64,000 nucleotides of DNA from JALZEG01 sp046263255. GTDB taxonomy: Bacteria > Actinomycetota > CADDZG01 > WHSQ01. Positions 8,585 to 18,044 of the stretch are shown here, one piece after another (positions within the stretch are counted from its first letter, which is position 1; each line of letters opens with the position of its first letter). Below the pieces are notes generated by a model. That model was not told the DNA's origin. It saw nothing but the letters and a program-made list of their open reading frames with translations, and made no database searches. The stretch is from NCBI GenBank assembly GCA_046263255.1, contig JBHELD010000057.1, positions 28,245 to 92,244 of the forward strand, read 5' to 3'. Position numbers and translations under genes: made by a program.

Positions 8585-9340
8585 CTAGTGCTGGTGCGCC
8601 GCCGGTGCCAGCAGGACGTACTGGACGACGGTGAGGTCGCCCTCCTCCCACACCCTGATCGTCGAGCCGCAGCTCCCGCCGCGGCAGTCGCCGGACTCCT
8701 TGTGCCCGCCGCCCTTGGGGCCGCCCTTCGGCTTCGCTCCGCCCCCGGTGCCGTCCAGGTGGGCGTAGATCGCGTCGAGCTGCTGGTAGTCGTGGGGGCC
8801 GGGGCTGACGAAGGCCGGGTCGAAGAGCCCGTTGGTGTCGTCCATGCACGTCGGCTCCGTGTACGTGTGGTCGAGCCCGAAGTCGTGCCCGATCTCCTGG
8901 CACAGGACGTGCCGCTTCGCGTTCGGGTCGTTATAGAAGTCGGTGTCGAACCACGTGTCGTTCACCTGGGCCGTCGCCTGCACGATGTGGTCGCCGTTCA
9001 GCCACACCGTCGCGAGCCCCAGCCACGTGGGGTCGGCGTACTTCGCGTTGCAGACGCGCACCTTCCCGCTGATCGGCAGGCACGCGGTGCGCTCGACCAG
9101 CGAATCGGCTCCCGGGACCGCCGCGAGCTCGATCACCGACGAGCGGTTCCAGTCCGCGATCGCGGGGCCGAGGTACGAATCCCACTCCCCCACGAGGCTG
9201 TCGACTACCTGGAGGTTCAGCGGGTTGGTGGAGCGGCTCCAGTGGAAGTTCTCCCAGCTGTGGCTGGCACCGGCGAGGTTGGCGGTCGAGAACAGGGCGA
9301 CCGCGCCCAGGAGCGCGACGAGCAGACGGACCTTGCGCAT
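8585..9340 (-). CDS. Secreted matrixin-like protein with QExxH in place of HExxH
   Basis: Exported protein of 251 residues (signal peptide about 1-25, ending AGA). It carries a metzincin-like zinc signature in which the first His is Gln: Q148-E149-I-G-H152-D-F-G155-L-D-H158, followed by Met166 in CMDD, in the place of the Met-turn. Cys87, Cys97, Cys147 and Cys165 could form disulfides. The tail is Gly/Lys-rich (GGAKPKGGPKGGGHK) and then has a CRGGSC pair. With one ligand changed it may be a peptidase using Gln as ligand or a non-catalytic binding protein. Single gene between two gaps. Confidence 0.75.
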   Translation of the reverse strand: MRKVRLLVALLGAVALFSTANLAGASHSWENFHWSRSTNPLNLQVVDSLVGEWDSYLGPAIADWNRSSVIELAAVPGADSLVERTACLPISGKVRVCNAKYADPTWLGLATVWLNGDHIVQATAQVNDTWFDTDFYNDPNAKRHVLCQEIGHDFGLDHTYTEPTCMDDTNGLFDPAFVSPGPHDYQQLDAIYAHLDGTGGGAKPKGGPKGGGHKESGDCRGGSCGSTIRVWEEGDLTVVQYVLLAPAAHQH

Positions 9341-9485
9341 GTTAATCCCCCTCAGGATCGAGCGCCCGAAGGCGCTGTGGCACGAAATGTCCTGGAATGT
9401 CTTATTCGTCGGGGGAGCCGGAAGTCCTCCATCGCGGCGGAGGGCCGTCGTGAGTGGTGACGAAGGGGCTAGAACCCCCGGGAGA

Positions 9486-9758
9486 TCACGACTTCACGAG
9501 GCGCTCGATGGCCGCGGTCGCCTCAGCCACCATGTCCTTGTCCTCCGCCTGCCCGCTCGCGACGCAGTGCCTGATGTGGTCGTCGAGCAGAGCGACCGCG
9601 GTCTTCTTCAACGCGTTGCTCGCGGCGGTGACCTGCGTGAGGATGTCGATGCAGTAGGCGTCCTCCTGGACCATCCGCTGCAGGCCGCGCACCTGGCCCT
9701 CGACCCGCCGCAGGCGCGCCAGGACGTCGGCCTTGTGGTCGTAGTACCCGCGCTCCAC
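9486..9758 (-). CDS. csoR: Copper-sensing repressor, CsoR family
   Basis: All-helical DNA-binding repressor of 90 residues that releases DNA on binding Cu(I). The Cys-His-Cys ligand set is present: Cys in DAYCIDIL, then His and Cys in DDHIRHC. The family opening RLRRVEGQVRGLQRM is intact. GTG start at 9756-9758 has AAAGGAG five bases upstream. It follows copA by 11 bases on the same strand, so it is made with the pump it controls, and it most likely acts at the box upstream of copA. Confidence 0.92.
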   Translation of the reverse strand: MERGYYDHKADVLARLRRVEGQVRGLQRMVQEDAYCIDILTQVTAASNALKKTAVALLDDHIRHCVASGQAEDKDMVAEATAAIERLVKS

Positions 9759-9769
9759 GTGGTCTCCTT

Positions 9770-12007
<2,238 letters not shown>

Positions 12008-12041
12008 GCTCGCTCCTCCCGGAGGGATCGGGAGCGTACTC

Positions 12042-12056
12042 TACCCCCCCAGGGTA
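12042..12056 (-). promoter_or_regulatory. CsoR operator upstream of copA
   Basis: Inverted repeat TACCC-N5-GGGTA with a C-rich centre, the form known for CsoR boxes, placed between the DUF2269-like gene and copA. It should overlap the copA promoter. Assignment rests on motif shape plus the csoR gene in the same operon. Confidence 0.75.
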
Positions 12057-12063
12057 TACGGGG

Positions 12064-12588
12064 TCAAGCCGGTTCTCGGGAAGCCGCATCGGCGGTCTGC
12101 TGCTTCCGCCACCCGTATCTCGTAAGCCCCCGCGGCTTGTGCACGTTCAGCACCAGCACGACTAGCAGCAGGACGAGCCCGGCCGCAGGATGGGGCAGAT
12201 CGCCGCCGAGACCGTCGAGCGCGGCTCCTCTTGCGTACGCCGCCGCGGCGGCGGTGGACGTCACGGACGGCATGTGCAGCACCAGGACGGCGACACAGAC
12301 GACGGTGATCAAGAACGAGATCACCACCCAGTAGTGGCGAAACAATCCCCATTTCGTCCCCAGCGCCATCACGATGCCGGTCACGAGCGACGCCCCCGCC
12401 AGCGGCACGATGGCGTACCAGCCGACGATCTCCATCGCGGCCCAGGCGGCGCGAACCGTCGCGGCCTCGTCACTCAGGATCGCAGCGCCTCCGAGGACCA
12501 GGTACGCGACGATGCCCCCGATCCAACCGACGGAAAACGCGAGGTGCGCGCTGAGCGCGAGCTTGCGCACCGTCGGTGCCATGGCCAT
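12064..12588 (-). CDS. Integral membrane protein, DUF2269-like
   Basis: Membrane protein of 174 residues with four hydrophobic helices (about 12-34, 50-72, 82-104 and 130-150) and a His in the first (ALSAHLAFSVGWIGG), a pattern I associate with DUF2269 proteins; the name is tentative and no function is known. It starts 4 bases after the preceding small membrane gene stops, so the two are translated together. It lies upstream of copA with its own possible readthrough into the copper genes. Confidence 0.75.
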   Translation of the reverse strand: MAMAPTVRKLALSAHLAFSVGWIGGIVAYLVLGGAAILSDEAATVRAAWAAMEIVGWYAIVPLAGASLVTGIVMALGTKWGLFRHYWVVISFLITVVCVAVLVLHMPSVTSTAAAAAYARGAALDGLGGDLPHPAAGLVLLLVVLVLNVHKPRGLTRYGWRKQQTADAASREPA

Positions 12589-12592
12589 CGCG

Positions 12593-12793
12593 CTAGCCGC
12601 CGTGGTCGATCGGCGTGTGCTCTACGGGCGCTTGGCCGCCCGGCAGGTGCCGCGCCGGTCCGTGCTCGGCGCCGCCGAGCAACATGATCAGCACGACGAC
12701 CGTGGCGGCGACCGCGGCGGCGATCGCCGATCTCTTCACCCATCGCGGGATCGAGTGGCGTTCTTCGTTCGAGCTGTGTGCCGGATCCTCCAC
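12593..12793 (-). CDS. Small single-span membrane protein with His-rich tail
   Basis: 66 residues: charged N-terminus, one membrane span (about AIAAAVAATVVVLIMLLGG), then an outside tail rich in His and Pro ending HTPIDHGG. Function unknown; the His residues could bind metal, which would fit the neighbouring copper genes, but that is inference. GTG start at 12791-12793 has GGGAGG upstream. The in-frame region further upstream overlaps the TetR operators and is unlikely to be coding. Confidence 0.7.
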   Translation of the reverse strand: MEDPAHSSNEERHSIPRWVKRSAIAAAVAATVVVLIMLLGGAEHGPARHLPGGQAPVEHTPIDHGG

Positions 12794-12830
12794 GACTCGC
12801 CTCCCCCGTCGACGACGAAGCGGCCTTCCA

Positions 12831-12863
12831 ATACACTGTGTCTCGTAACAATACACCTTGTAT
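12831..12863. promoter_or_regulatory. Twin operator for the divergent TetR-family regulator
   Basis: Two related inverted repeats 20 bases apart: ATACACTGTGTC at 12831-12842 (inner ACAC-T-GTGT) and ATACACCTTGTAT at 12851-12863 (perfect ATACA-N3-TGTAT). They fill the gap between the small membrane gene and the TetR gene and overlap AT-rich -10-like stretches. Likely the binding sites for autoregulation and for control of the leftward genes. Confidence 0.7.
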
Positions 12864-12872
12864 CATCGGGGC

Positions 12873-13451
12873 GTGCCGAGGCTGTGGAACCAGACGATCG
12901 AAGCGCACCGCCGCGACGTCCGCGCCGCCATCATGGACACGACCGCGGCATTGATCGTCGAACGCGGCCTTCTGGCGGTGACGATGTCCGACATCGCGCA
13001 GGAGTCGGGAATAGGCCGCGCGACGCTCTACAAGTACTTCCCCGACGTGGAGTCGATCCTGCGGGCGTGGCACGAGCGCCGCATGGCCGCACACCTGGAC
13101 GAGCTGATCCGGGCGCGCGACGCCGCGGCGGACCCGTCCGCGAAGCTCGAGGCCGTGCTCGAAACCTACGCGCTCCTCGTGCACGGCAGTCACGGCTACC
13201 GCGATCCCGAGCTCGTCTCGTTCCTGCACCGCGACCCACAGGTCGCGAGGGCCGAGCACCGGCTCCGGCAGATCGTCCGTGACCTGATCGCGGCCGCCAC
13301 AGAGGCGGGGCGGGTTCGGGACGACGTCGCTTCCGGGGAGCTCGCCGCGTTTTGCGTGCAGGCCCTGGCGGCAGCCCGAGACGCTCGCACCAGAGCCGCG
13401 GCGAGGCGGCTGGTCCGAGTGACGATGGACGCCCTGCGCCCGGAGAGGTAG
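12873..13451 (+). CDS. TetR-family transcriptional regulator
   Basis: 192 residues from GTG 12873. The N-terminal helix-turn-helix is typical: TAALIVERGLLAVTMSDIAQESGIGRATLYKYFPDVESIL in two parts around residues 23-62. The C-terminal ligand domain is not of a recognised subtype. The start lies 10 bases after the second operator half, so the transcript may be nearly leaderless. A TTG at 12858 falls inside the operator and is unlikely. Divergent from the membrane-protein/copA genes, which are its likely targets besides itself. Confidence 0.85.
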   Translation: MPRLWNQTIEAHRRDVRAAIMDTTAALIVERGLLAVTMSDIAQESGIGRATLYKYFPDVESILRAWHERRMAAHLDELIRARDAAADPSAKLEAVLETYALLVHGSHGYRDPELVSFLHRDPQVARAEHRLRQIVRDLIAAATEAGRVRDDVASGELAAFCVQALAAARDARTRAAARRLVRVTMDALRPER

Positions 13452-13528
13452 CGCTCGAGCGCCCCCCACTCATCGGCGCCGTCGTGCCCTCGGCCGCGAG
13501 GATGGCCATAATCACGATCCTGGAGAAC

Positions 13529-14095
13529 ATGGAACCCGCACCCGAACAGGACGTCCGCTTCGGAGACCCGCACGCGCCGCCTACGCCGTGGCGCGACGTC
13601 GTGCGCGTGCTCGAGACCTCTGAGCTGTTCTGGATCTCGACCGTGCGTGGCGACGGGCGCCCGCACGTCACACCACTGCCGGCCGTCTGGTACCACGACC
13701 GGCTCCATTTTTGCACCGGCCCGGTCGAGCAGAAGGCCGTCAACATCGCGCGGAACCCGCGTGTCGCCCTCACGACAGGCCGCAACCTGTGGAAGGAGGG
13801 ACTCGACGTCGTGGTCGAGGGGAGCGCGATCCGGGTGACCGACGAGACCGTGCTGAGCGAGCTCGCCGATCTGTGGCGCGGCAAGTATCACGGCGACTGG
13901 GACTTCACCGTTCGCGATGGGATGTTCCACGAAGACGGCGGTTCCGCGCTGGTCTTCGAAGTCACCCCCGTGAAGGTGCTTGCGTTCGCGAAAGGTCTTT
14001 TCGCGCAGACGCGATATCGCTTCTCCACCGCGGCGTCGCGGCGCGACGACGTCCCCGGGGGCCGGAGCACAGAACGCGGCGCCGAGGAGGGATGA
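13529..14095 (+). CDS. Pyridoxamine 5'-phosphate oxidase-like (FMN/F420-binding split barrel) protein
   Basis: Split-barrel flavin or F420 protein of 188 residues. The core WISTVRGDGRPHVTPLPAVW and the following FCTGPVEQKAVNIARNPRVALTTG are characteristic of the PPOX class seen in actinobacteria; substrate unknown. ATG 13529 fits the family's short N-terminus before RFGDP; ATG 13502 is an alternative. The stop overlaps the start of a 22-codon ORF (ATGATGA). Confidence 0.8.
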   Translation: MEPAPEQDVRFGDPHAPPTPWRDVVRVLETSELFWISTVRGDGRPHVTPLPAVWYHDRLHFCTGPVEQKAVNIARNPRVALTTGRNLWKEGLDVVVEGSAIRVTDETVLSELADLWRGKYHGDWDFTVRDGMFHEDGGSALVFEVTPVKVLAFAKGLFAQTRYRFSTAASRRDDVPGGRSTERGAEEG

Positions 14096-14160
14096 TGAAG
14101 CAGAGCGTCCGTGTCGTCAATCCGGACGGTCACCTCTGGGACGTCGCGACGGAACGTTGA
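14092..14160 (+). CDS. Candidate translationally coupled 22-residue ORF
   Basis: ATG at 14092 overlaps the stop of the preceding gene (TGA 14093-14095) and has GAGGAGG at 14084-14090. The product would be 22 residues beginning MMKQSVRVVNPDGHLW. No homology is recognised. It may be a true micro-protein, a remnant, or chance. Confidence 0.35.
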   Translation: MMKQSVRVVNPDGHLWDVATER

Positions 14161-14248
14161 TCTTCACGTCGCCGGAACCTGGTGGCGCTGCCCGGAAGGA
14201 TCCGGTGTGATGACGAGCGGGAAATGGGGACGGAAATAGGAGGCGGAC

Positions 14249-14808
14249 ATGCCCATCCACGCGGTCTGGGTTCACGGAAACGCGGTTCGAGCGCAGTGGG
14301 TGGGCGACCCGCCTCTTCCTGAGGCGCAGGGGACGAGGCTCGACGGAACCACCGGCGGAGTCCCCCACTCCAACATCGTGGGCCTGCCCGAGGGGCCGGG
14401 TGCGACCTATCGCGGGCGGACTCCGGTCGGCTTCGGCGGCGCGCGCGCCGTCCCGGTGCGCTCGGCCTTCTTCCACTTCTCGATTCCGACGCCGGTCCTC
14501 CTGAACAACGCTCGAGCGAGACTGGTCCGGGCATTCGTCCTCTACAGGACCGACGTCGACTTCGGCGTCCAGGAGGTGCATCTCTTCGACGGGCCGAACT
14601 ACATCTTGGGCCCTCCGATGGCGGGGCGCCCGCGGCGAGACACGAGCGGGACGAACGGGCTCAGCGACCTCATCGCCGGCGTCACGAGCTTCGAAGTCCC
14701 GGGGCGGCCCCCGATGATCTGGGGGCTCGGTATCTCCGTCGGGGTGGCATTCCCAGGGATCCGGGACAGATCACGTTCACGGCGGCAGGAGCAGACTTCG
14801 AGACCTGA
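14249..14808 (+). CDS. DUF6623-like hypothetical protein with a frameshift near the end
   Basis: Starts MPIHAVWVHGNAVRAQWVG, an opening I associate with DUF6623 proteins of unknown role; about 186 residues expected. AGGAGG lies 7 bases before ATG 14249. The frame as written turns into Arg-rich sequence after VGVAFPG and ends at 14842. Adding one G to the GGG at 14756-14758 instead gives DPGQITFTAAGADFET and a stop at 14806-14808, which looks like a natural end. I infer a one-base loss, real or technical. Confidence 0.65.
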
Positions 14809-14842
14809 TCCGCACAGAAAGCCGGCGATCTCGGCCGGGTAG

Positions 14843-15301
14843 ACGGCGTGGTGCGGGGGCAAACTTGACGGCCCCCTTTGCCGCGCTTGAGAAAAGCCGG
14901 CTGCCCGGGTTAGGCCGTTCGCCCAGAGATCACCGTCGAAGGTTCGTCGGTTTGAGTGACGACCGCGATGATCCGTCGCGGCCGATATCGTCGACTACCT
15001 CCGGCGCCAGGGCCGTCCCCCCGTCAGGATCTCGATCTCGACGCGTAGGCCCTCGACACCGGCGGCCGCTACGCGGCCCCTTCCCACACTCCACCGGGTC
15101 TACCTATCCTGGTCGACCGATCCCCTATTGCCGGAGCGCTCCCGACGACGGCGACCGCGGTCGTCGCACGGCACGTGACGAGAGGGAACCCGCGTTATCG
15201 GTCGGCGACCGGCCTTGGCTACGACGAGCTGTGGGCCAGAACAAAGCCGCTTCGGCGCGATGGCCTTTTGGAAGGACGCGCGGTGGATCGATCGGGCGCT
15301 G
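14843..15301. other. 459-base gap without a supported gene
   Basis: No frame shows both a plausible start with Shine-Dalgarno and a protein-like sequence. On the plus strand about 15190-15300 reads in one frame like a protein tail (RYRSATGLGYDELWARTKPL), possibly a gene fragment, but no start or family can be given. Confidence 0.4.
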
Positions 15302-15988
15302 CTACGCCTCTGGGACCGAGAAGCCGGCGACCAGCGTGACGGTCCCGCCCACGTACATAACGCCAGATACCACCAGGGAGATCCAGACGAAGACGTCGGC
15401 GAAGCCGAATCTCCCGAACAGAACGACGAATGCCCAGATGGCGAATCCGACGAACCCGACCATGACGGGTAGTACGCGCACGAACGTGAAGACGTCGAGC
15501 CACTTCCTGAGACGCGACTCCGGAGGAAGGCTGTAAAAGAACCGGGCGGGGAACTCGAGCGTCCTGTTGCCGGGGAACAGCGCGGTCTCCAGGTTCTTCT
15601 CGTAGAGGGTCGGCCACCTGCTCGCTACGACCGCCTGGTGCGTCTCGTGGAGCAAGCTGCTCTCGACGATCAGCAAACATACGGTCCAAGACAGGTACGC
15701 GATCACCATCGGCAAGGCCTTCATGACGATCGTCGCGTCCTTCAAGCTGACGAACGGGAAAGACACGGTCTGCGCGCCACCCTGAGTCAGGAGGAGGAAC
15801 AACGCTCCTACAAGGATCGCGGTGAGGATCGTCCGACTCAACGACCGTTCGGCTTCGCGCCAGTTCGCCCTCAGCTCTTCGAGATACGGTTCGGCATACG
15901 ATCGCACGTCCTCGTCGTCGAACACGGTCTCGATGCTCGCCCGCGCATCCGTTACGCCGCTCGAGAGCTCCGCCGGATCTCCGCCCAT
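15302..15988 (-). CDS. Hypothetical four-span membrane protein
   Basis: 228 residues. A soluble acidic N-terminus (about 50 residues, DARASIETVFDDEDV) is followed by a pair of membrane spans (about 52-70 and 88-108), a cytoplasmic or exposed loop of about 60 residues, and a second pair (about 168-190 and 196-220). No catalytic motif is seen. It stands alone between two gene-free stretches. ATG start at 15988 preceded by GGGAGG. Confidence 0.75.
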   Translation of the reverse strand: MGGDPAELSSGVTDARASIETVFDDEDVRSYAEPYLEELRANWREAERSLSRTILTAILVGALFLLLTQGGAQTVSFPFVSLKDATIVMKALPMVIAYLSWTVCLLIVESSLLHETHQAVVASRWPTLYEKNLETALFPGNRTLEFPARFFYSLPPESRLRKWLDVFTFVRVLPVMVGFVGFAIWAFVVLFGRFGFADVFVWISLVVSGVMYVGGTVTLVAGFSVPEA

Positions 15989-16398
15989 TTCTTCCCTCCC
16001 GGTCGCTCGATGTCCTCAGGGGATCGACCCGATCATCCCGCAGGGGCGGCGACGGGGTCACGGACACAGGCTCGAGGAAAGGCCGCGGAGGGAGGTGTGC
16101 ATATCGCGGCGGGAGCTCCCCAGAGCGGGACCACAAGGCTCTCTCGGAACTTTCCGGCGATCGGGCCGGTCTGCTCAACGCGCTCAATTGGAAGAGCGTG
16201 TTCCCATGTTCTCCGGACGAACTGGCGACGCTCGTCTTGATCACAGGCAGTTCGACGAGCGCGACGGGCAGAGAGGCGCGTCCGCGACCGCCTCCGAGAC
16301 CGCCTGTGCCTACGTCGAAGTCAGACCGATTACCTGCCGGGGCTCGACGAGGGTGTCGGGCAGCTGCGGCGGCGGCCGGCGCGCGGAATGACGCGCCG
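15989..16398. other. 410-base gap upstream of tRNA-Val without a supported gene
   Basis: Short open frames exist but none has a good start and protein-like composition. One plus frame near 16270-16390 reads like a basic protein tail (TDYLPGLDEGVGQL) that would end inside the tRNA region; too weak to call. No direct repeat of the tRNA 3' end was noticed here. Confidence 0.4.
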
Positions 16399-16470
16399 TG
16401 GGCGGTACTGGGATCGAACCAGTGGCCTCTGCCGTGTGAAGGCAGCGCTCTCCCGCTGAGCTAACCGCCC
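16399..16470 (-). tRNA. tRNA-Val (anticodon CAC)
   Basis: Complete cloverleaf on the minus strand: acceptor GGGCGGT/ACCGCCC, D-arm GCTCAGC..GGGAGAGC, anticodon stem CTGCC/GGCAG around loop TTCACAC (anticodon CAC, reads GTG), and T-loop TTCGATC. 72 bases; the CCA end is not encoded. Confidence 0.95.
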
Positions 16471-16505
16471 GGGAGCCCCGCATTGTAGCGGCGCTCACTC
16501 GAGCC

Positions 16506-16676
16506 CTAGGGGCACTCGTACTCCAGCCGGACGCCGTCCTCGATCGAGACGCCGGTGACGCGGCAGGTGTGGCAGGTCTGCGGCTTCTGCGGATAGCACG
16601 AAGCGCTCGCGGGGGCCGCAGAGGCGACCACGGGAACGGCGGCCAGGGCGGCGACAAGCAACAGGCGGGTCCGCAC
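16506..16676 (-). CDS. Small secreted cysteine-containing protein
   Basis: 56 residues: signal peptide (MRTRLLLVAALAAVPVVASA, cut near ASA) and a short mature part with four Cys (about residues 27, 35, 38, 55), including CHTC. GTG start at 16674-16676 with AAAGGA about 9 bases upstream; TAG at 16506-16508. No family recognised. The compact Cys pattern suggests two disulfides or a metal site. Confidence 0.65.
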   Translation of the reverse strand: MRTRLLLVAALAAVPVVASAAPASASCYPQKPQTCHTCRVTGVSIEDGVRLEYECP

Positions 16677-16782
16677 GGTTCGGGTCCTTTCTCGTCGACT
16701 ACGTCGTCGCCAGAGCCTTCGACCGCGACTTCGGAAACCCTCTCAAACCGTAGATCGCCGGCGAGGCGCGCTCGACGGCGAG

Positions 16783-17166
16783 TCAGCCCGTGTCCGGGCA
16801 GGTGCCGATCACCTTCTCCGCCAGGTCGGAGAGGCTGATCCCCTTCTCGCAGTAGAGGTCGGCGCCGAGGGACAGGGCACGCTCCGACATCAGGCCCGTG
16901 TCGAACCCAGACAGCACGATGATCTTCGTGCCGGGAGCGTGACGGCGGACCTCGCGGATCGCCTGGAAGCCGTCCATCACCGGCATCGCCAGGTCGAGCA
17001 CCAGCGCGTCGGGCTGCAGCTCCCGCACGATCTTCACCGCCTCGGCGCCGTCGCTCGCCTCCCCCCCCACCTCGATCTCGTCCCGATCCTCGAGCGTGAG
17101 CCGGAGCAGCGTCCTGATCTCGGGGGTGTCGTCGGCAAGCACGACGGTGCACTTGCCCGGCGTCAC
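16783..17166 (-). CDS. Stand-alone response-regulator receiver domain
   Basis: 127 residues, a single CheY-like domain with no output domain. Acidic pair Asp12-Asp13, phospho-acceptor Asp58 (LVLDLAMP), Ser86 and Lys108 are all present. GTG start overlaps the stop of the sensor gene (GTGA), so the two are a coupled pair. Output must be through protein contacts or another partner. Confidence 0.88.
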   Translation of the reverse strand: MTPGKCTVVLADDTPEIRTLLRLTLEDRDEIEVGGEASDGAEAVKIVRELQPDALVLDLAMPVMDGFQAIREVRRHAPGTKIIVLSGFDTGLMSERALSLGADLYCEKGISLSDLAEKVIGTCPDTG

Positions 17167-17981
17167 GACCGCTTCACCGCCGCAGGACGTTCCCTTACGA
17201 GGGCCTCCGGAAAACCCTCCGCGGAGACGTCCTCGCCGAGCAGGTCCGAGACCAACTGCTTCGCTCGCTTGAGCGTAGCCTCGACGGCGCGTCTTCCACC
17301 GTCGTCGTCGCCGAGCTCGAACGACGCCTTGGCGACGACGAGACCCTGCACCACGTGGTCGTTCAGCTCGAGCGCCTCCTTCCGGCGCACCGCGTCCCTG
17401 CCGATCTGCGCCGCGTACTCCTCGCTGCGCTTCCACGCGACGAGGCACGCGACGGAGGCGGCGAGGATGAACGCCGCGTGGATCGCGGCCCATCTCCACG
17501 GGTTGGCGACCGCCTCCGGCGTGCCGTAGACGGCCCCGGGCTCGATCGTCCCCATGACGCCGTGGTGCAACAGGACATAGGCGATGCCGACGAGGAACGG
17601 GAACCATTCCTGGTAGAGGGTCACGACGACGACCATCACGAAGAAGTGGAAGTGCATCTCGGTGACGCCGCCGGAGAAATGGACGAGGAGCGCCGAGCAC
17701 GTGAACAAGCCGGCGGTCGCGACGATCGCGCGGAAGTTTCTGCCGAGCCTCGACCACATGGCGACCCACGCCGCCACGGCGACGATGCCCACCTCCGCCA
17801 CGGCGTGCAGAGGGTCGAAGCCGCGGAGAAGCGCCATCACGAACAGGGCCGGCACGTGAATCCACAGCAGAGCGACGATCGCCCTGTGCCGGCTCGTCCA
17901 GAGCGACGCGGGAAGCGCGCCCCCGCGCGGAAGCATCGCGCGCAGGCGCGGCAGCGTCCTCGGCAGCGATGGACCCCTCAT
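17163..17981 (-). CDS. Membrane sensor with a dimerisation/phosphotransfer-like tail but no ATPase domain
   Basis: 272 residues. Six hydrophobic segments (about 35-53, 58-77, 85-102, 112-120, 126-145 and 165-183) contain a His-rich stretch HFSGGVTEMHFHFF and LLHHG, seen in the membrane sensor part of some bacterial signalling proteins. The C-terminus (ALELNDHVVQGLVVAKASFELG..RAKQLVSDLL) resembles a histidine-kinase DHp helix pair with His209, but the protein ends there: no N, G1 or G2 boxes. It is followed directly by a receiver gene. It may need a kinase in trans or act as a phosphatase/scaffold. ATG 17981 chosen; an ATG at 18032 is possible. Confidence 0.75.
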   Translation of the reverse strand: MRGPSLPRTLPRLRAMLPRGGALPASLWTSRHRAIVALLWIHVPALFVMALLRGFDPLHAVAEVGIVAVAAWVAMWSRLGRNFRAIVATAGLFTCSALLVHFSGGVTEMHFHFFVMVVVVTLYQEWFPFLVGIAYVLLHHGVMGTIEPGAVYGTPEAVANPWRWAAIHAAFILAASVACLVAWKRSEEYAAQIGRDAVRRKEALELNDHVVQGLVVAKASFELGDDDGGRRAVEATLKRAKQLVSDLLGEDVSAEGFPEALVRERPAAVKRS

Positions 17982-18044
17982 GCTCCGACTATGGGATAAA
18001 GGACATAAGGGCGGAATACGTAGCTTCCGCATGTGGGGCCACGC

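Noticed and set aside
14865..15536. Plus-strand 223-codon frame
   Set aside because: Second half is antisense of the membrane protein gene; first half lacks a Shine-Dalgarno and protein-like composition.
15989..16470. Integration site of a mobile element at tRNA-Val
   Set aside because: No integrase gene and no repeated tRNA 3' end were seen nearby.
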